A DNA stretch of 64,000 nt from Macrobrachium rosenbergii. Its lineage: Eukaryota; Arthropoda; Malacostraca; Decapoda; Palaemonidae. The position numbers were made by a program, and so were the translations under genes. The notes under the pieces were generated by a model. That model had not been told where the DNA came from. It ran no database searches and saw nothing but the letters and a program-made list of their open reading frames with translations. This document shows, in pieces, positions 12,123 to 23,535 of this stretch; the first letter of the stretch is position 1; each line of letters starts with the position of its first letter. The stretch spans positions 62,001 to 126,000 of the forward strand of contig NC_089767.1 in the NCBI RefSeq assembly GCF_040412425.1, given 5' to 3'.

Positions 12123-13413
12123 GTTTCTCTCTGCCATGTTTCGTGCACCTTTTCTCTCTCTCTCTCTGTGTGTGCGTGTGCCCAAAGACGTCTAGTCAAT
12201 AGTTTTCCTCTTCTCCATCAGTTCCTTCAAATCGCAGTGAATTTGCACAAGCAAAAATTGCATCATAAGTGATTTTCCACAAGACTCGAGTCTTCATTCT
12301 CTCCCTCTTCCAATCAGCGACCCTTTTTCCACGTCGATGAGTTAATCCGATTACTTTTCTTCCCTGATTCTATTAGCTTGTATTAGATTTGGTATTAAAA
12401 TTATGAAATCCACGACTTTGTTCTAATCGGTTTCATATTGACGTGAAAGCCACCCGATGTAAAGGGATTACTTCTGCCAAAAGAGTTTGTATATTGATGG
12501 TATCATGTTCCCGATTACATTCGGCCTCAGTCAATGTAATTTCCCTACGGCATTGAAACAGAAATAAACTTTACACCACAACCGACAAATGGGAGAGGAC
12601 CCTTTCTCTTGCAAAGCCTTTACGGTCGTTTTGTTACAAAGAATTCTCAGTCATGGAGGACTCACAAAACGCTTCATTATTTCTTATTAACTTGGACTGC
12701 ACTTGGCATTTCAGTAGAGAACTTACTGGTCGTTACACCCTACGGACAACCTCTTCCCATATTCATCTCGTGGAAATGAGTCATTTTTTAATGACTAGTT
12801 CTTCCCTTCTGCTTCCCAAAAGAGCACCATTTATCATCTTACCTTAAGATTTATTTCTTCTCTAATATCATTAGACTACACTGTATCTATCGAAAACAAT
12901 TCAAGTGGGTTTCTCTTAAATTGTTTGCAAAAAGGTAAATTTAAGCAGTCTCTCTCTGCGCATCTCTTTCGTGGGAATGAAAATTCAAACACAATTTCAT
13001 GGAAATAAAACACGTGGAAGCGGAATCCCGTGAATGGATCCACTGACTGACTTGCAGCGTCAACTATTGAAGAACGCCTCTGTTAGCTTGATGCCACTAC
13101 TTCAGTGCGGAGAGTAAACAAAGGTAGTGAGTAACAGGGATTACTCAAGAGAAAGCAAGGTGTACTGTATATACTAAAATATCTGAAATCGAGTCCAAAT
13201 TTACTGACTTGCAGGAATCGTTTACACACTGCAATACTTGTAGTACAATTCGTTTTCAATTTCTGATTCTTCTTATAAGGGAATCTCTTATAGAAATGTC
13301 TATAATGCTGCGAGCCAAATGAGTGAAAACTCTCTCTCTCATAAAGAGTTTTGTTAATAGCCAATCATATATCCACTGTATAAATTTCAACTGAAAACAG
13401 ATTTTGTCTAGTG

Positions 13414-13416
<3 letters not shown>
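12120..13416. other. unassigned intergenic DNA
   Basis: Contains a CT/GT-rich patch at about 12153-12180 and no recognised gene. An ATG-started frame at 12653-12847 (64 codons) has no motif I recognise and no supporting context. Confidence 0.5.

Positions 13417-13479
<63 letters not shown>
13417..13479. repeat. (GA)n microsatellite
   Basis: Pure GA tract of about 63 bp. Confidence 0.96.
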
Positions 13480-13481
<2 letters not shown>

Positions 13482-13784
13482 AAGCTAAATGTCGTACTCC
13501 CCAGCGGCCAGTCCGAATACGAATTGCCTAATTGGATGGATGGATGGATGTATGATATTTAGGGCAAAAGCCCAGGCACTGGGGCCAACAAGGCCATTCA
13601 GCGCCGTAATGGAAAGAAAATAAATTATGTTAAAGTTATGAATTCATGAAGGAAATGATTAATAAATAAAATGAAGTGATGTGACCAATAAATAAGGGTA
13701 TGAAGTTTAATGAATGATGTGCTATATACATAAAAAAAAATTAATGTCATTAAAATTCTACGTGATGTAATAAATTAAATAAAA

Positions 13785-16700
13785 TTAAATATCGTTAAAA
13801 ATTTTAATACACTTTAAAAAAGAGATGATAGCAGAAATATCTGCTTCATCTCCCAAAATATCAGACAGGGATTTACCCTGAAAATATCTCTCTCTTTGGT
13901 TAAAATATCTGGGGCAGACCACCAGAATGTGCTCCACTGTTAGTGTCTCGTCACAGTAAGCACACTCTGGAGGGCTGCTTCCTTCTAAAATAAACTGATG
14001 GGTCAGACGAGTGTGCCCAATCCTTAATCTCGTTAAAATAACCTCTGTTCGTCTGTCAAGCTGGAATGACGAAGACCACGGTAGTACATTATCCCTAATA
14101 TTTCTATATTTCTTATTATTGGCAAGAAGGGGAGAAGTCCACCTTTCTTGCCATTTACTTAAAACATAAGATCTAATGGGACCTTTTAGATCTGTATGAG
14201 GCACTTTTCTAAAAGAGGTTTCTGATAAAATACTAGCAGCTTTCGCTTCCCTGTCTGCCATCTCGTTTCCACGAATCCCCACGTGAGAAGGGACCCAACA
14301 GAAAGAGACTGATTTACGTCGACAATATATACGAAAAAGCCACTCCTGAACTTTTTCAATTAATGGATGAAAGCTATTAAATTTTTAATAGCTTCTAAGG
14401 TGCTTCTAGAGTCTGAGTATATGACAAAATTAGAGTCACTACTTTGAAAAACTAAATCTAGGGCAGACACTACGGCTGTTAATTCGGCAGTAAATATTGA
14501 TGCAGAGTCAGGTAATTTAGCTGTGTACGCTGTATCACCAAGGATAACAGCGCAACCAACACCACTATCTGACTTAGATCCATCTGTATAAATTTTTGTA
14601 AAATTAGTATGGGTAACATCGTGCTCTAAGAATTTTCCCCTAATCTCTTCTACAGTGCAGTCCTTTTTGTTAAACAGTTTCTTACATATTGATGCTTCTG
14701 GGATAAGCCATGGAGGATTTACAGGATATTCTACTTCCAGGACTTTCTGGGATTTAAGGTGATTATTCCTAACATCCTCATTCAGTCGAATTTGGAATGG
14801 TTTAGAAGCTCTTGTACCAGAAAAAGTTCGAGAGTCTGTTTCCTTTAGTGCTTGAAAGGAGGGATTTTTGGGAGCACTTTCATTCTAGCCATGTATCGCA
14901 ACCCCTAGCTCTTGCCTTCTTAGATCAAGGGGTAAATGATCTGTGTCGACATAAATGCTTTCAACAGGCGAAGCTCTAAAAGCCTGTGAGCATATTCTCA
15001 ACCCCATGTTGTGTACAACATCCAGTTCCTTTAGCTTGGTTTTACAGGCTGAGGAATAAATCTGACAGCCATAGTCTAGCTTAGATCGACACAGAGAGTC
15101 ATATAGCCTCAGAAGGGATTTCTTATCAGCCCCAACTAAATCCAGAGACAACCTTTAAAATATTCATAGATTGTTTAACATTAAACTTTAGGGCATTTAT
15201 GTGGCTAGCCCATGTTAATTTATGGTCAATAGTCATCCCCAGAAATTTAACTTCACTCTCGTAAGGAAGGATGGACCCTTTTAAACTAAGTGTGGGAACC
15301 TCTTCCACACGCCGGCACCTGGTGAATCTTACTGCAACTGTTTTGGAAGAGGAGAATTTGAAACCATTCTCATCAGCCCACTTAGTAATAGCATTAATAG
15401 ACCTTTGCAAATGTTTACATACAGACAAGGAATCATATCCTGTGCAGTATATTGCAAGGTCATCGACAAAAAGCGAGCATTTAACAGGGGCGAGATTTTT
15501 TCAATCACACTATTTATTGCCACTGAAAAAAGTGTTACACTTAAAACGCTTCCTTGGGGAACTCCTTCCTCCTGCATAAGAGGTTGGGAGAAGGAGTTTC
15601 CCACTCTTACCTTAAAAAGTCTGTCTGATAAAAGGAATATATAAACCTGACCATTCTTCCACATATGCCCATCTTGTGCAATTGTTTCATGATGCCAATT
15701 CTCCAGGTAGTGTCATATGCTTTCTCAAGTCAAAAAATATGCCAATGGTCTGACACTTTTTGGCGAATCCTTGCTGGATTTGGTTGGTCAGCCTCAGCAA
15801 GGGATCAAGGGTGGAGCGGTTTTTTCTGAAACCAAATTGAAATGGCGATAGTAATCCTTTGGTCTCAGGTGCCAAACCAGTCTAGTATTTATCATTTTCT
15901 CCATCAGCTTACATACACAGCTGGTAAGAGCTATTGGTCTATAGCTTGGGAAGCATCTTTATTAGGCTTTTTAACAGGGACAATTATGGATATTTTCCAG
16001 TCCTTGGGTAAAATTCCAGTTTCCCATATTTTGTTTATAATCTTCAGTAAATATTTTTGGCATCATCTGGGAGGTGTTTCAGCATTTCATATATGATTGT
16101 ATCCTCACCTGGAGCTGTGGATTCACTTGAGGAGAGCGCCTCACGAAGTTCTCTTAGGGAAAATTTGTAGTTGTATGGTTCAGATTTTCCCGAATCAAAC
16201 TTCAGACACATTTCAGAATTCCTAATTCTTTGAAATTCTGGAGAATAATTATTAGGGCTGGAAACTTTAGAAAAGTGTTTTCCTAGCTCATTGGCAACTT
16301 CAGTGGGCTCTGTGATTAGAGTGTCATTTATTTTTAATGAGGGCAATGGTGACGCTACAAATTTTCCACTCAGTTTCCTTATTTTGCGCCACACCACTCT
16401 TAGTGGGGTCTTGGAGTTTATTCCATTAATATAGTAAAGCCAACATTCTCTTTTGGCTTTCTTATAAAAGCACCGCTGCTTGGCTAAAGCACGTTTGTAG
16501 ATTAATTTAGACTGAGGGGAGCCACTAGTTTTGTAACGTCTGTAGCATTTCCTAGTCACTTTTCTCAGAATACCACATGTCTTATTCCACCAGGGAACTG
16601 CAGGTCTACGAGGTTTGCCTTTTGTTTTTGGAATCGAGCTTTCAGCACTCTTCAAAGTAGATTCAATAAAGTAATCATAGGCATCTAGATGAGAATGAAA

Positions 16701-17765
16701 GGACTCAAACTCCTATCTAGATTGACACCCTTACTAAATTTATCCCAGTCTGCGTCCTCTACCTTCCACTTAGGTAAAACTTCAGATGGAGCATTCAGAG
16801 CATATTTCAAATGGATCGGGTAGTGATCACTTCCATTTAAATCTTCATTAACAGACCAATTAAAATCAAGGTGGATACTAGTTGAAGAAATACTAAGGTC
16901 CAGTGCAGAGAAATGATTATCGTGAATGTTGTGGAAAGTCATTGACCCATTATTATACAGGGTAACATCATTCCTGTCAATAAGGTCTTCCATTAATTTC
17001 CCTTTACTATCTAAAACCGACTTCCCCAAAGGGGTTGTGGGCATTAAAATCACCTAGCAGAAGTAAAGGAGCTGGAAGTTGGTCAATTAACGACTGAATA
17101 TCTCCAATGTTAAAATCAAGGTCTGGTGGAAGGTATAAAGGAGCAGATTGTTATCCTCTTTTCCAAAATGACTGAAATAGCGACAGCTTGTAGTGTTGTA
17201 TTTAATTGTATTGTGGAGTGCTGTAGAGATTTATTAATAATAATTGCAGCACCTCCATGGGCACGATCACCAATTGGGGATATGATTTAAATATTGAATA
17301 ATTTAGTCCAGGATTATAAACAGAGTTGCCTAACATTGTTTCCTGTAGGCATATAATCCCTGGATTAAATTCATGCATTAAAACTTTAAGGTCTTCTGTG
17401 CGGGCTCTGAGACCTTTACAGTTCCACTGAAGAATATCGAGCAAGAATGCTAAGGTGGTAAAATGTGCTACTTCCCACTCCTTGGAGGAAGTACTGTTCC
17501 TAAGGTGGAGTGGGAAATTCTCCTTTATAAGAGATTGTTTTCTTAATCCCTTTTCATCTGAATTGGTGTTCAGGGTCTTTGGTTGATCTTCATATTTTTT
17601 ATTATGAACCTGATGTTCAGAATTATTGCTGTGGTTCTGTGCACCACTAATCCTATTTGTCTTAGGGCAGCAAGACTGAATTGAGCTCAGATGTTTTTGT
17701 TCTGAAACTACTTTTGGAACCACCTTTCTAGGAGGAGGAGATGTCTTCCAAAACACTGAACCCAT
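13785..17765 (-). pseudogene. LINE ORF2: endonuclease, reverse transcriptase, RNase H, broken
   Basis: Endonuclease motifs: LDILQWNCKGLRAR and CLQETMLG (about 17340-17460), GDFNAHNP just upstream of a frameshift near 17030, and GSDHYPIHLKY near 16810. Reverse transcriptase: RRPAVPWWNKTC near 16600, QFGFRKNRSTLDPLLRLTNQ near 15820, and the catalytic FVDDLAIY encoded at about 15447-15470. RNase H: YSDSRSTLEAIKN near 14400-14440 and CWVPSHVGIRGNEMADREAK near 14240-14310. The C terminus has CAYCDETLTVEHILVVC (CX2CX7HX4C). At least six frame changes separate these blocks, so no single protein can be made. The enzyme would copy element RNA at a nicked target. Confidence 0.85.
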
Positions 17766-17981
17766 TTGAAGTTTTTATTATAAAATTATCATTATTTGGG
17801 GAACTATTTCTTGTGCGTTTCTTGGTAGTTGCAACCGTAGTTTTATTATTATTTTTGTTTGTGGCTGTGGCGATTGATGGCTCTGAACTAGCTCTATCTA
17901 ATTGGGATTGTTCCTTTAGCTTATTTAGGTTTGAAGTATTTTCAGAATATTTTCCTGATTTATTGGTTGATTTTGGCACCC

Positions 17982-19329
17982 TTATTTTTGGAGATGAATC
18001 GACAGCTGTGGATGTGGTGGAAGATAAATTTTCTGTGCTTTTGGAAGTACAATTTTGCTATTGGACTTCAAAGCACTTGCCGACGAAAGTTTCTGACCAG
18101 TTTGGAGATTTTCATTATTATTTATGGTTCGAGAAATACCAGGTTTGTGATATCTTCCATCAGACACAGTTATTGGTGGCCTTACATTGTTGGAAGTTTT
18201 CATAAGTTTTATTACAGAAGCATACGTAGTGTTGGCACTTTTGTTTGCCCCCATTACCGTGCGCTTTGCTTCACTAATGCTAATATGTTCATTATCTGCC
18301 ACTGCCAACACTTCTTGTTCAAATCTATATCTGGGACAAGCCCTAGAGTTTGGTGTGTGATCACCCTTGCAAAGAAAACAGTATCGGGCTGCTTTGCAAT
18401 CATCAAAATTATCGTGCTCTGCAGAGCACACAGGACATCTTTTATTGTTATCGCAAGAGTTTTGAATGTGGCCATATTCAAAGCATTTGCGACACTGTCT
18501 AGGACTTCTTTTATATTTTTTAACCTGCATCCTCTCATGGCCAACAATGATGGTATCAGGTAGGTAATTGGAGGAGAAGGTTAAAGGATAGCTGCATCAC
18601 CACCCAGTTTTTTTACATGAGATACACAAGGAGGGCATCGATGGAGAATCTCCTCCTCTTTAAAAACATGCAGATCTTTTGAGTAAACTACTCCTTTCAG
18701 TGTATTAAAGAATCTGTGAGATGAAATAGATTCAATATTTCCACTTTCAGGAGGTTTAAAGTTAGCTAACAGAACTGCTTGAGTCTCATTTCCAGCTTTT
18801 ATTAGAAGATTCTTTCCATACCGTTTCAAATTTCCAATGGGAATGGAACCAACCTTGCTCTCAATGCAGTCAGCAGCTTTTATCAAATTTTCCCTCCCTC
18901 CTTGTAGATAGCAACATGCCATAAAGGGGAGGAAGAGCTCTGGTACATGGGACTGGTCCATGTTCTTCAGCCTTTGGAACAAAGTCAAATGGCTCATCAT
19001 TCAAGTTTTTCACTGAAAACACTTTCGTGCTGACAACTGAGTCATTCAGAATGTGGCCATGGAGTCTTTGTTGTGCCTCACTAGCTTCAAGGGAGAGGAA
19101 AATTTGATAAAAGCACAAAATGACTGCTTATCTTTTCTAGAATTAATTTAATTCTTTCCACTTTGCCGAATTGCTTCACTACACTGTATAAACATTCGTA
19201 ATCTAATGATAAGTTTACATTAGTGCAATAAAGGACCCTATTATTTGAGTCAAATCCACCAGATTTATTAACACTCTGGTGTCTCAGTGTTTGGTTCTGT
19301 CCAACAGCCAAGCCCGTATACATGTTCAT
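17982..19329 (-). pseudogene. LINE ORF1 (RRM-like and CCHC zinc-knuckle RNA-binding protein), broken
   Basis: The frame is split into overlapping pieces by indels. The N-terminal part (19087-19329) contains NNRVLYCTNVNLSL and LYSVVKQFGKVERIKLIL, which look like RNP motifs of an RRM fold. The C-terminal part (17982-18530) has three consecutive knuckles: CRKCFEYGHIQNSC (CX2CX4HX4C), CPVCSAEHDNFDDC and CFLCKGDHTPNSRAC (both CX2CX3HX6C). This trio is characteristic of ORF1 proteins of I/Jockey-type LINEs, which package element RNA. The last piece, 17728-17979, is Asn/Thr/Lys-rich and may be the ORF1 tail. Confidence 0.8.
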
Positions 19330-19375
19330 GCCAGAAGTCGTTGCCAGTGCCGTTAAGTCGTCGGATCCAGGGAGG

Positions 19376-21495
19376 GAGAACTAAAAGCCAAATCCATAAG
19401 TTTAAACCAGTCCACATGCAAAGGTCCAAAAAGTGCACACCGACACCCAGAGCCGCACAGACCCCAACAGCATATCAAAAAGGACAAACTGGGCAGCTCT
19501 ACTGCTCAACTACAACACACTCCCAAAGCCCACGAAGAGACCCCCAAGATGCCAAGCATGCACACATCAGACTACCACACACAAACTGGTTCATCCACCA
19601 CCCAAAACTGCTTGATCATATCAAGAAAGTATTATCGTAGATCAGTCAGGTAATGCGCATTCTCCACCAATGGCACAAGTGAGTTGACTCCCAACAGTCC
19701 ACCCCATACCCTACCCTTTCAGGATAGCACCAGTATGCTTGCAGTGGCCCAGGTATAAGCCAATCCACCTGCTGGGAGTTCTGCTACTATTGGGGACTGA
19801 CTCCCCACTCCAACACGTCTTCGTGGGCTTCCAGACAAAGCCAGAGTCCCTCAAAACCAGGCCCCCCCTGGATTCCGATGGGCTGATCCCCAGAGATGGT
19901 TCCGCCCTCAAGATAGCAGTGGGAAAAATCCCATCACCATCTCTTGGGTCAAACTATCTCGGGTGGCGACTCAGCCACCACAACTCCCACAATTAGCCGA
20001 ATCACGAACCCAGCCAAGCGATCCTTCTCAGACTCACCTAAGCAGTAGAATTTTGTGAATGTGGAAATGTCCGCCATTTAAGCCACAAACTATGTAGGAT
20101 GATTCGTCAGGACCGGGCCCAAGGCCAGGGTCATAGCCTCACCTCGTCAAGGCCGTCCTACTCGAGGACAAGCAGGAGAGGAGACCATGAGTAATAATCA
20201 ACAGAAGGAGATTACTGCTACACAGGGAAGAGAGCACTTGTGCCGTGTAGCGCTTTCCTGGGAAGAGCAGAAGGATTCACTTTCGTGCAGAGCCAGAACC
20301 TGATTTGGAAAAACCCGAGAGGGCCAAGGCAAGCCACACGAACCAAGCCAATCCCACACAAATGCGATCAGACTGGGTGGTATGTGGTGGACTGGGAGCA
20401 GGCGGGGCGAGCCAGCCAGAAGCCAGACCGCAAAAGCGCGACCAGAGGCAAGGCAGGGCAAGCCAAGCCGATCGCGAGAACACAATCAGAACTGGACAGG
20501 GCAGAACTCGTCTGCCGTGAACTAGCACTAGTTTCCCAAACTTTAAACTCCTTCGAGACTGAGGCCCCTTGAGAAGGTTCCAAGGGGAATTCTGTGTCTG
20601 CTATCCTGCATGCTTGAACCTCAAGGTTCAAGACATGAGGATGAAACCCGGCCAAGCAACCGAAGCAGCTGGCGTGTAGTATCGAGACACCTGGCATCTC
20701 GGCATCTAGACACCTGGGTTTCTCGGCACTTTCTCTCATCCTGTGCCTCTCGTCAGGAGGCGCTGCGTGATTCATAAGATCCGGCAACCTGAGACTTCCA
20801 AAGAAGCCGGGTGGTTGCTTTCGGTGTCCTAAGAAATCGAAAAGAGCCAGGCACAGAACCAGTCTTAGACGCAGACTTCTAAGAATGGCAGCCCTCGGCG
20901 GGGAGAGCCAACGAGAGAAACTTGTCTCCCGGAAGAGTCAGTCCCTTAGAAGTCCTGCAGGACTCCCAAAGGGAATCTCTTCCCTGCTTCTTATGGTGTT
21001 CGAACCGATAAGATCGAGAAACCAGGCTGGGAACCTGACCGAGCACTGGTAAGCAAACAGGGAGCGCTTGTGGTGCTGGCAGGAAGAGCTGAGACACCTG
21101 GGTGCCTCGGCCCTTTCTCTTGCAATGCTCCCAAACTGGGGAAGTCTGGATTTACCTTAACTGCTGGTTTCTAAGAGATTGGAAACACACAAAGCCACGT
21201 CTGGACGATATCGCTCTCGCTTGGTTAATAATCGATCAGACCTAACTTTTGGGCACAATTAGACACACAATTTATATTTTCTAACGCATGAACTTACGTA
21301 CTCGCATACCAGCTCGGTTGGCTGCCTCACATACCAGAGCCAATATTGTGTGTTCATCAAGCCAAAACAGCTGAAGCAATCGAACTATTTGCTGACTGCA
21401 ATGATTTTGCAACTGTGCGATCATCCTAGTTACACTTTGAAGCGTCTCTTTCCTTCATCACACTTATGACTGAATATACATAGTAATTCTAAAAT
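19376..21495. other. unassigned, comparatively GC-rich DNA
   Basis: No recognisable protein motif, although overlapping open frames occur on both strands at 20198-20790. The content (many CCAAGCC, CTGGG and CACCTGGG words) resembles degraded element sequence, possibly the body of the DIRS-like element whose end lies at 21.5-21.8 kb, but I see no RT, RNase H or recombinase motif to prove it. Confidence 0.45.
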
Positions 21496-21499
21496 CAAG

Positions 21500-21770
21500 C
21501 CCATTACTCCATATATATATAAAAGGTCCCTCCCTCCTCCCCTCCTAGAACAGGGGCATGGAATTTCTGAGGGCAATTGGGAATGGTTCCAGGTACCTGG
21601 TAGAGGGTGCACAGGTATGGTCACCTGACCATCTATCGGCGATTGCCGCTAATTTTGAATTTCTGCTTGCGTCTTGTATGACACTAATCGGCGGGATAAA
21701 GCTATATATATGTAACTACCAGGTAAGTATATTTAAAAACTTATTTTATAATGAAAATACCATTTTCTAG
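21500..21770 (+). repeat. orphan DIRS-like terminal repeat
   Basis: Resembles the right end of copy B at 45400-45620: a CTCCCTCCTCCCCTCCT block, GGGAATGGTTCCAGGTACCT, then AAGCTATATATATGTAACTA leading into CCAGGTAAGTATAT and an AT-rich tail ending about 21768. No matching left terminal repeat is visible upstream, so it is a solo or truncated end. Confidence 0.6.
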
Positions 21771-22480
21771 AACACGATCTCTTTCTGGATTTGTGAGACT
21801 ATCAAGCGAACATACTCTATGTCTGATGAAGTAGACAGGAGTACTTTCCGAGCAGACCACACGAGGTTATGGACATTGGTCTGTCCCTCTCATTCAGGAG
21901 GAACCTATCGGTTCCACAGGTACTAAGGGTGGGAGTGTGGTCACGAAAAACCACATTCATATCTTTCTACCTTTGGGACATTGCCCCTGGGTCCATGGAC
22001 AGTTTTCCTTTGGTCCTGTGGTGGGTGCTAAAGAATGTGTTTAGCTCACCCAGCTCCCCTAGTGGGACAGGTAGCACTTGCCTGAGGTGTTCTGTTGCAA
22101 AGAGAGAGTGTGAGTGAGTGACTGGCCTCCTCCCTTTCTCTTTTTATACCCTTCCTTTTCCGTAGTTCAGGTGGACGGTTCGTCACATGCTGGATGGGCA
22201 TGCAATGCAAGTGAGCTGCATAACTGAGTACTGCACCCTGTCTATAATCTTAAGTCTGTAGATTAATAGATGCAGTCCTTCCCCTCTCTCTAGTAGGGAG
22301 AGAGGGGCTGACAATAAAACAAAACCTGTTGGTTTTATTAGCTATATTGTCTCCAACACTGTGAGTTCATTCAAGCCCTTTTCTAATCAGTGACGCTATA
22401 CATACCCATTAATTCGAAAGGTCCAGAAGCCTGGCAGTTGAGCATCACGTATGCTCAACAGGTCAGAGGCACAGGACTCC
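21771..22480. other. unassigned DNA
   Basis: No recognised gene. A short palindrome, CCCCTCTCTCTAGTAGGGAG, lies at about 22276-22308. Confidence 0.45.
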
Positions 22481-22489
22481 TTTCTCTGT

Positions 22490-23345
22490 TCTGCTTGACC
22501 AAGAAGGAGGCCAGGTGAGTCGAACAACCAGTCAGTTCAGAGAATTACAGGCAGTCCCCGGTTTACGACGGTGGTTCCGTTCTTACGCCACGTCGTAAAC
22601 CGAAAATCGTCAAAAATCATAAGAAAACCTTACTCTTAATGCTCTGGGTGCATTGAAAACGATGTAAACTGCATTATTATTGAGTTTTACATAAAAAAAA
22701 AAATTCAAATTATGATTATTCTGCCGTTTTGGGGCCATATTTCTTCCGTCGGATCGGCGTACGATGCATCGTAACCCCGGAACATGCGTCGTAAGCCGGG
22801 AAATAATTTCTGATTAATATATTTGAAAAGCGTCGTAACCTCAGAACGTCGTAAGCCGGAACCGTCGTAAACCGGGGACTGCCTGTACTCAGAATCCTCC
22901 CACCAAGAACTTTAGTCTCCTTGTGTAAAAATTAAGTATATCTTAGTTTAACCAGACCACTGAGCCGGTTAATAGCTCTCCTAGGGCTGGCCCGAAGGAT
23001 TAGATTCATTTTACGTGGCTAAGAACCGACTGGTTACCTAGCAACGGGACCTACAGCTAAACACCCAAGTTTTGTATATGTGTAGGAGCAAACTACAAAA
23101 TTTTAAAATAATTTGTATTTTTCTTAACATACAAACGTGAAGGTCTTTACATAAATGGCCCACCTCAAGCCACCCCTCATTCTGCTACCTGGGCCGAAAG
23201 GTGAAGTGAATGCATAACGATGGGGGTGGGCAGGACTCCCACCCTACCGTCGATAGTTAACCACCTTGTTTATAGCTAAACAGCTGTTTCCCAGCTCGCG
23301 CTGCAAGTATATCCATATGTAAAGACCTTCAGGTTTGTTTGTTAA
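22490..23345 (-). repeat. interspersed repeat, interrupted by a MITE; empty-site paralogue of the copy holding DIRS B
   Basis: Reverse complement of the sequence flanking DIRS copy B (39418-39662 plus 45621-45890). Shared landmarks include AAGGAGGCCAGGTGAGTCGA, CCACTGAGCCGGTTAATAGC, CTAAGAACCGACTGGTTACC and GAAGGTCTTTACATAAATGG. Its outer part is itself an inverted repeat (ACAAACGTGAAGGTCTTTAC near 23128 versus GTAAAGACCTTCAGGTTTGT near 23318). Related shorter copies are at 56657-57300 and probably 63465-64000. Confidence 0.85.
22548..22885. mobile_element. 338 bp MITE, TA target duplication (Tigger/pogo or Tc1-mariner type)
   Basis: Ends are perfect inverted repeats beginning CAGGCAGTCCCCGGTTTACG and continuing into ACG-rich subterminal repeats. 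TA lies on both sides (22546-22547 and 22886-22887). The paralogous repeat at 45.8 kb lacks the insertion and has a single TA there, confirming the boundaries. No transposase is encoded. Confidence 0.93.
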
Positions 23346-23535
23346 TACTAGGATGGCTGGGACCGTTGATATATACAGAATGGCTGAGGTGTCGTTTTCA
23401 ACACCTTATCATTTCACTCTATATTTTGAATTAATGATAGTAGATTAGGTTAATAAAAAGGTCAGTGTGTTAGCATTATGAACTTTAATGAATAAAATTA
23501 CTGAAACATTCATATGAACATCCTTAAGAATCAGT

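Larger units (their letters stand above)
13535..19375 (-). mobile_element. non-LTR retrotransposon (I/Jockey group, with RNase H), degenerate
   Basis: A nearly full-length LINE on the minus strand of about 5.8 kb. From its 5' end it has ORF1 with RRM-like and triple CCHC modules (19329 down to about 17980), an apurinic-like endonuclease (about 17460-16690), reverse transcriptase (about 16655-14885), RNase H (about 14520-14230) and a C-terminal Cys/His motif (about 13930-13990). The 3' end runs through CGCTGAATGGCCTTGTTGGC into (CATC)n-like sequence at 13535-13550. Many frameshifts and stops show it is inactive. RNase H plus this ORF1 type fits the I-like part of the Jockey superfamily; the exact clade is not determined. 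Confidence 0.88.

Noticed and set aside
12653..12847. Small ATG-started gene of 64 residues
   Set aside because: No motif, no splice context and a length expected by chance.
17741..18563. Plus-strand frames of 154 and 210 residues
   Set aside because: They are antisense to LINE ORF1, whose CCHC knuckles fix the coding strand as minus.
20198..20790. Overlapping GC-rich frames on both strands as a gene
   Set aside because: No recognisable motif; both strands are open, which is typical of compositional bias; Trp/Ser/Pro-rich content is unlike a conserved protein.
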